From the NCBI GenBank assembly GCA_020847735.1, contig JADLBL010000003.1, positions 62,001 to 126,000 of the forward strand: a stretch of DNA of 64,000 nucleotides, given 5' to 3'. This document shows, one piece after another, positions 60,773-64,000 of the stretch; position 1 is the first letter of the stretch; every line of letters begins with the position of its first letter. The notes beneath the pieces were generated by a model, which saw nothing but the letters and a program-made list of their open reading frames with translations, ran no database searches and had not been told where the DNA came from. The translations under genes and the position numbers were made by a program. This stretch comes from Candidatus Eisenbacteria bacterium. GTDB taxonomy: Bacteria; Eisenbacteria; RBG-16-71-46.

Positions 60773-61283
60773 GGGGTTTGGACTTGAGGAGGTAAAGGAA
60801 GAGCGCGGTACGCGAGCGGCGAATCTGCTCGTCGGGCGGGGCCAGTGCCCCGGCCAACGCCCGCCGGATGACTGGATCGGGGTGACGTCGCAGTGCCTCC
60901 TCGAATGCGTCGGTGCTCAACTTGTCCTTGAGCATCCGCTGCAAGCGAGCGACCGTGAAATACCGCTCGGCGGACGATTCGATCGGCTCCGGGACGAAGC
61001 CTTTCTTGATCGTGATCCGGACGAAGCCGTTCAGGCGCGCGGCCTCCACGTAGCCGGCCTTGCGGAGGTGGCCGAGCCAGGAACGGACGGTGCCTTCGGG
61101 CAGCCCCATCTCCCGCCCGATCACCGCGGGCTCGACCTCGATGGTGTCAGCGCCGGCCGGGAGCCGGGCCAACAGCTCGAGGTAGAGCCAGAGTCCAGCG
61201 CGCATGTGTCGCAGGTGGTAGGCCCGCGGATGCTCGAGGATGCGGCGATCGAGCTGTAGGGTGATGGTTGAAGTGGAGGACAT
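60756..61283 (-). CDS. Winged-helix DNA-binding protein, paralogue 1
   Basis: 175 residues from ATG 61283. A winged-helix domain at ~28-95 (GLWLYLELLARLPAG, REMGLPEGTVRSWLGHLRKAGYV) and a C-terminal helical module ending RRSRTALFLYLLKSKP. The fold and position at the head of a leftward operon suit a replication initiator or primosome-type loader, but no specific family is recognised. Shares its C-terminal R-T-A-L-F-x-x-L-L pattern with the next gene. Confidence 0.65.
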   Translation of the reverse strand: MSSTSTITLQLDRRILEHPRAYHLRHMRAGLWLYLELLARLPAGADTIEVEPAVIGREMGLPEGTVRSWLGHLRKAGYVEAARLNGFVRITIKKGFVPEPIESSAERYFTVARLQRMLKDKLSTDAFEEALRRHPDPVIRRALAGALAPPDEQIRRSRTALFLYLLKSKPHAQKS

Positions 61284-61296
61284 GCAGCGCGAGGGG

Positions 61297-61839
61297 TTAG
61301 TTGGCTGAAGGTGGCTCCTTGGCGATCCGCGGCAGGAGAAACCGGAACAGGGCCGTGCGGTTCTTGCGCACTGAGTGCATCCGGCGGACACGATCCAGCG
61401 CCTTGCGAATCACGGCCGGCGCGTAGTACTCGACGGCACCACGGAACGTCGTCGGGTCGGTCTCGCCGAGCGTGGTGAGGATCTCCCGCAGGAGCGCTTC
61501 CTGGTCCGCCGGCGGCCTATAGCTCTCTTTCATCAACGGCTTTGATTGTGAAAGAGAGCTTTGAGAGCTATAGGCAGGATTCGCCGGAGCCCCGGATTTC
61601 GCGGGCTCCTTCGGTGCTTCGTGCTTCCTGCCAGACCATGATCCGGGGAGCTTGGCAACCAGGAATGGAAGGGGCGAGAGGATGTCGATCGCGCCGTGCC
61701 TCGTCGCTTCCTCGAGCAGCTCCCGCAAGAGGGCGAGGTCGATCCCGAGCTCGTCGAGCATGGTTGCTTCGTTGGCCAGGACGAGCCCGCGGGCGTTGGC
61801 CCGAGCCGTGAGCAAAGCGATCAACTGCGGCTCCGTCAT
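61297..61839 (-). CDS. Helical protein related at its C-terminus to the neighbouring winged-helix protein, paralogue 2
   Basis: 180 residues from ATG 61839, which overlaps the XRE gene stop (ATGA). An N-terminal helical part contains LDELGIDLALLRELLEEATRHGAIDIL (HTH-like); a Lys/Pro/Ser linker follows. The C-terminal module (LLREILTTLGET, VIRKALDRVRR, NRTALFRFLLPRI) repeats the architecture of paralogue 1 (ALRRHPDPVIRRALAG, SRTALFLYLL). Probably DNA-binding; role unknown. Confidence 0.6.
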   Translation of the reverse strand: MTEPQLIALLTARANARGLVLANEATMLDELGIDLALLRELLEEATRHGAIDILSPLPFLVAKLPGSWSGRKHEAPKEPAKSGAPANPAYSSQSSLSQSKPLMKESYRPPADQEALLREILTTLGETDPTTFRGAVEYYAPAVIRKALDRVRRMHSVRKNRTALFRFLLPRIAKEPPSAN

Positions 61840-62120
61840 GCGGCATGTGGCGTTGCCGCGTGCCGGGGGAGCCCGGCTGCCAGGCTGACGTCCGGATAGA
61901 GGGTGTCCGGCAGGACGCCGAGCTCTCGCGCCATGACCAGCAAGCGCGGGACGTTCGGCAGCCGCAGCCCACGTTCCCACAGCGAGACCAGGCTACGGTG
62001 GAGTTCGAGCTTGGCGGCCAGCGCCTGCTGGCTCAAGCCACGCTGAATCCGGCAGCGCCGAATGGCGTTCGGGAACCTCGGAGTGTGACGCGAAGGCCGC
62101 GGGGTGAACTGGATGGGCAT
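61836..62120 (-). CDS. XRE-family transcriptional regulator
   Basis: 94 residues from ATG 62120. Helix-turn-helix IQRGLSQQALAAKLELHRSLVSLWERGLRLP followed by a dimer-type helix. First gene of the leftward operon, so it probably autoregulates the block from the divergent intergenic region to its right. An open frame extends 21 codons further but shows no homology. Confidence 0.85.
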   Translation of the reverse strand: MPIQFTPRPSRHTPRFPNAIRRCRIQRGLSQQALAAKLELHRSLVSLWERGLRLPNVPRLLVMARELGVLPDTLYPDVSLAAGLPRHAATPHAA

Positions 62121-62589
62121 AGGGTGAAGCGTAGCCGGCGACGTGTCGCCAGCGTAGGGAGGGCGAGGCGCGTCCCACCGCACCTGGCTGTGGATGACGC
62201 GCGACCTCTGGAACTCATTCTACCGAGCCGAAGAAAAACCGAACAGAGGGGGTGACGCGACACCCTGTGCGCAAGCTTGGGGATAACTGCGCCCGCATCC
62301 CATGTCACGACCCGCGTCGCAGTACGCTGCCATTCGCAATGATCTGCAGAGATACCTCATCGACGTAGCCTACCGTCCACTCACTACCCAGTGCAGGACG
62401 GCGGATTCCCGGCGATCCGCCACTCCTGTGGACAGCCTCGTTCGGCCCGTGGACGAAGGGCGACGACCGTCCGTATGCTCCGACCGAGTAGCTCGCGGCT
62501 CACCCCGCCGGCCTGCGAGAGAAAGTGAGGCCGCGCGGCGCTTCGCAGCCGCGAGCGTCCGGCCACTTACCTCGCCACAGGAGCCCGTC
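62121..62589. promoter_or_regulatory. Divergent control region with DnaA-box-like sites
   Basis: 469 bases between the leftward operon and the rightward genes, without a real gene. Three 9-mers resemble DnaA boxes (consensus TGTGGATAA on this strand): TGTGGATGA (62189-62197), TGGGGATAA (62278-62286) and TGTGGACAG (62427-62435). GGCGGAT/ATCCGCC arms (62400-62406, 62415-62421) make a small palindrome, possibly the XRE operator. It may hold both promoters and an element replication origin. Confidence 0.45.
62400..62421. repeat. Small palindrome in the divergent control region
   Basis: GGCGGAT (62400-62406) and ATCCGCC (62415-62421) are exact inverted arms with an 8-base centre. The size suits an operator for the dimeric XRE regulator encoded next to it. 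Confidence 0.35.
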
Positions 62590-63171
62590 ATGCCCTTCCG
62601 TGAGCTCATGACCGACCGCGTCACGCTGGTCAAGAAGGATGGACGCCGAATCGAGAACATCCAGGCACTGATCTCATCGTCCACCATCTACATGGACGAC
62701 GCCAGCTTGCCAATCGAAGAAGACGACACCTTCGAGCGACCACTTCCGAACGGCTTGGTCGAGGTGTACGTGGTCACGGATCGAGGTTTCCATCGGGGAC
62801 TTCCAGGCGCGATCGCGGATCACTACCAGACGAAGGTCCGGAAGGAGCCGTCGCTTCGTCCACCGTCTGCGCCGGCGGTCTTCCACATCAGCGGCGACAA
62901 TGCGCGCGTCAACATCAACTCTGTCGATCAGTCCGCCAACGTCGTCAACACGACGCCTGAGGCGCTCTTTCGTGATCTCATTCGCGCGATTGAGCGTGGC
63001 GTCGCTGACGCGTCACAGAGGACGGACCTTGTCGAGCGAGTGAAGGCGCTTGAGGCTGCGCGAGGGACGCCGTCGTTTGTAGACCAGTACCAGGCCTTCA
63101 TCGCGAGCGCCGCCGCGCACATGACGCTCCTGTCTCCCTTCATCCCGGCACTCACCCAGCTTCTGAAGTAG
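62590..63171 (+). CDS. Cytoplasmic protein of unknown function
   Basis: 193 residues; GGAG six bases before ATG 62590. An N-terminal ~85-residue beta-rich domain (FRELMTDRVTLVKKDGRRIEN, EEDDTFERPLPNGLVEVYVV) is followed by FHISGDNARVNINSVDQSANVV, an 'I-x-G-x-N-x-R-V-N-I-N-S' segment that occurs in several defence-associated and regulator proteins. A helical C-terminus ends it. No enzyme motif. First rightward gene opposite the XRE operon. Confidence 0.7.
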   Translation: MPFRELMTDRVTLVKKDGRRIENIQALISSSTIYMDDASLPIEEDDTFERPLPNGLVEVYVVTDRGFHRGLPGAIADHYQTKVRKEPSLRPPSAPAVFHISGDNARVNINSVDQSANVVNTTPEALFRDLIRAIERGVADASQRTDLVERVKALEAARGTPSFVDQYQAFIASAAAHMTLLSPFIPALTQLLK

Positions 63172-63290
63172 CTTGCCGCTGTTTGTCCACGGAACACTGG
63201 GCGAGTCGTGCCTCCCACTCGCAGTGTTGCGGCCCAGTCGTCACGTCCACCCGGCTACGCAGGCGACCAGAAGTCGGGCATGCTGGGAGC

Positions 63291-63542
63291 ATGGCGCCTA
63301 ACTTCACCCCACCTCAACGCCACGGCAACTTCGCCTTTGGCCTGACGCCTGAAGCGGTTGGACGCTTCCGCGACATCATGCGCCGCGAGTGTGGCTTGGA
63401 GCTGACGCCCGAAGAGGCGTGGGCCCGCGCGATCGAGCTCCTCGCCCTGTTCCGCATGATGCTCGGGCCGTTGCCCGAGGATGCGCGCCCGGCGAGTTCG
63501 AGCATCCGCGCTCTTGACGGATCCCGCCGCCCGAGCAATTGA
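63291..63542 (+). CDS. Small helical protein upstream of the second recombinase
   Basis: 83 residues. Motif AVGRFRDIMRRECGLELTPEEAWARAIELLALFRMML has the look of a small helix-rich protein of the kind often placed next to serine recombinases. A weak GGAG lies close to the ATG. It ends 20 bases before the recombinase start. Confidence 0.6.
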   Translation: MAPNFTPPQRHGNFAFGLTPEAVGRFRDIMRRECGLELTPEEAWARAIELLALFRMMLGPLPEDARPASSSIRALDGSRRPSN

Positions 63543-63562
63543 TGAAGCTCTACGCTGTCCTA

Positions 63563-64000
63563 TGCCCGCCCACGTCATCTATGCCCGCAAGTCCACGGAT
63601 TCCGAGGACAAGCAGGTCCTCTCCATCGACTCCCAGATCGCCGAACTGAAGGCGCACGCGGTGCGCCACGGCCTTGAGGTCTCCGAGGTCCTGACAGAGG
63701 CCCGCTCGGCGAAAGCACCGGGCCGCCCGATCTTCGGCGACCTGATGCGCCGTGTCCGTCGCGGCCAGATCGAAGGCGTGCTGTGCTGGAAGATGGACCG
63801 CCTTGCGCGCAATCACCTGGACCACGGTGCCGTCCTGCAGGCGCTCGCCGACGGGAAGCTCAAGGAGGTCATCACCCCCGAGCGCGTCTACACGAGCAAC
63901 GGGAATGATCGCTTCCTTGGGAACTTCGAACTGGGGATCGCCACCAAGTTCATCGACGATCTCCGGGACAACGTCAAGCGAGGCAACCGCGCTCGCTTCC
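63563..64000 (+). CDS. Serine recombinase, N-terminal part (truncated by window end)
   Basis: 146 residues visible; frame open at the window end. Resolvase domain with likely nucleophile S11 (VIYARKSTDSEDKQ), SIDSQIAELKAHA, and the CWKMDRLARNHLDHGAVLQAL helix. It differs from the integrase at 43495 and points the other way. It may move the element from its right side or belong to another nested element. No SD is visible before the ATG. Confidence 0.85.

Overview
The window is very GC-rich. It looks like chromosome from an uncultured, diderm, high-GC bacterium with a large mobile region at its right end. LPS-type sugar genes, a TonB-like protein, lipoproteins and secreted proteins ending in FlgD-like Ig modules suggest an FCB-group or Candidatus Eisenbacteria-like organism. 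That assignment is inference; no 16S gene is present.

Region 1 (1-36.5 kb) is densely packed core chromosome. It starts inside alaS and runs through a 32-codon membrane micro-ORF, rmlA, rmlD, a GmhA-like isomerase, a UbiA-family prenyltransferase and ispE. Next come spoVG, tRNA-Gln and prs. A translation/replication cluster follows (L25, pth, rpsF, ssb, rpsR, DUF2232, rplI), then a parvulin-type foldase, a DUF151 nuclease and a periplasmic binding protein. A TonB-like gene and a lipoprotein amidase are on the minus strand. A complete liv branched-chain amino acid ABC operon, selA, smc, ftsY, radC, a cold-shock gene with a candidate attenuated leader, a methyltransferase and an ALDH7-type dehydrogenase complete this part. 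Many neighbours overlap by 1-4 bases, so translational coupling is likely.

Region 2 (36.7-43.6 kb) is a junction zone. It carries a fragment of a FlgD-domain gene and two diverged 3' ends of the comM (Mg-chelatase family) gene, at 36.9-37.4 and 43.1-43.6 kb. Both break at the same codon and share an att-like sequence. Between them lie a triple-HTH protein, a secreted five-bladed-propeller glycosidase-like protein and a secreted repeat-propeller protein. I read this as stacked integrations at one site in comM, with the incoming DNA supplying a replacement comM 3' end.

Region 3 (43.5-64 kb) is an integrative element that continues past the window. At its left edge is a large serine recombinase whose frame runs through the att site. 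Upstream of it in the same orientation are a 3-TM protein, a ThsB-like TIR protein, a VirD4/HerA-type DNA translocase with a C-terminal nuclease-like domain, and a membrane partner. Next comes cargo: a membrane glycosyltransferase-like protein and a VCBS-repeat secreted protein. A minus-strand block follows with DUF932, a truncated RadC, a RecB-like nuclease, a candidate annealing protein, an M48-SHOCT protease, two tandem RuvC-like resolvases, two related winged-helix proteins and an XRE regulator. A divergent intergenic region with DnaA-box-like sites and a second, truncated serine recombinase end the window.

The best candidates for something undescribed are the two-gene TIR plus membrane-protein module (no ThsA visible), the apparently minimal one-translocase DNA transfer module, and the comM replacement-cassette tandem integration.
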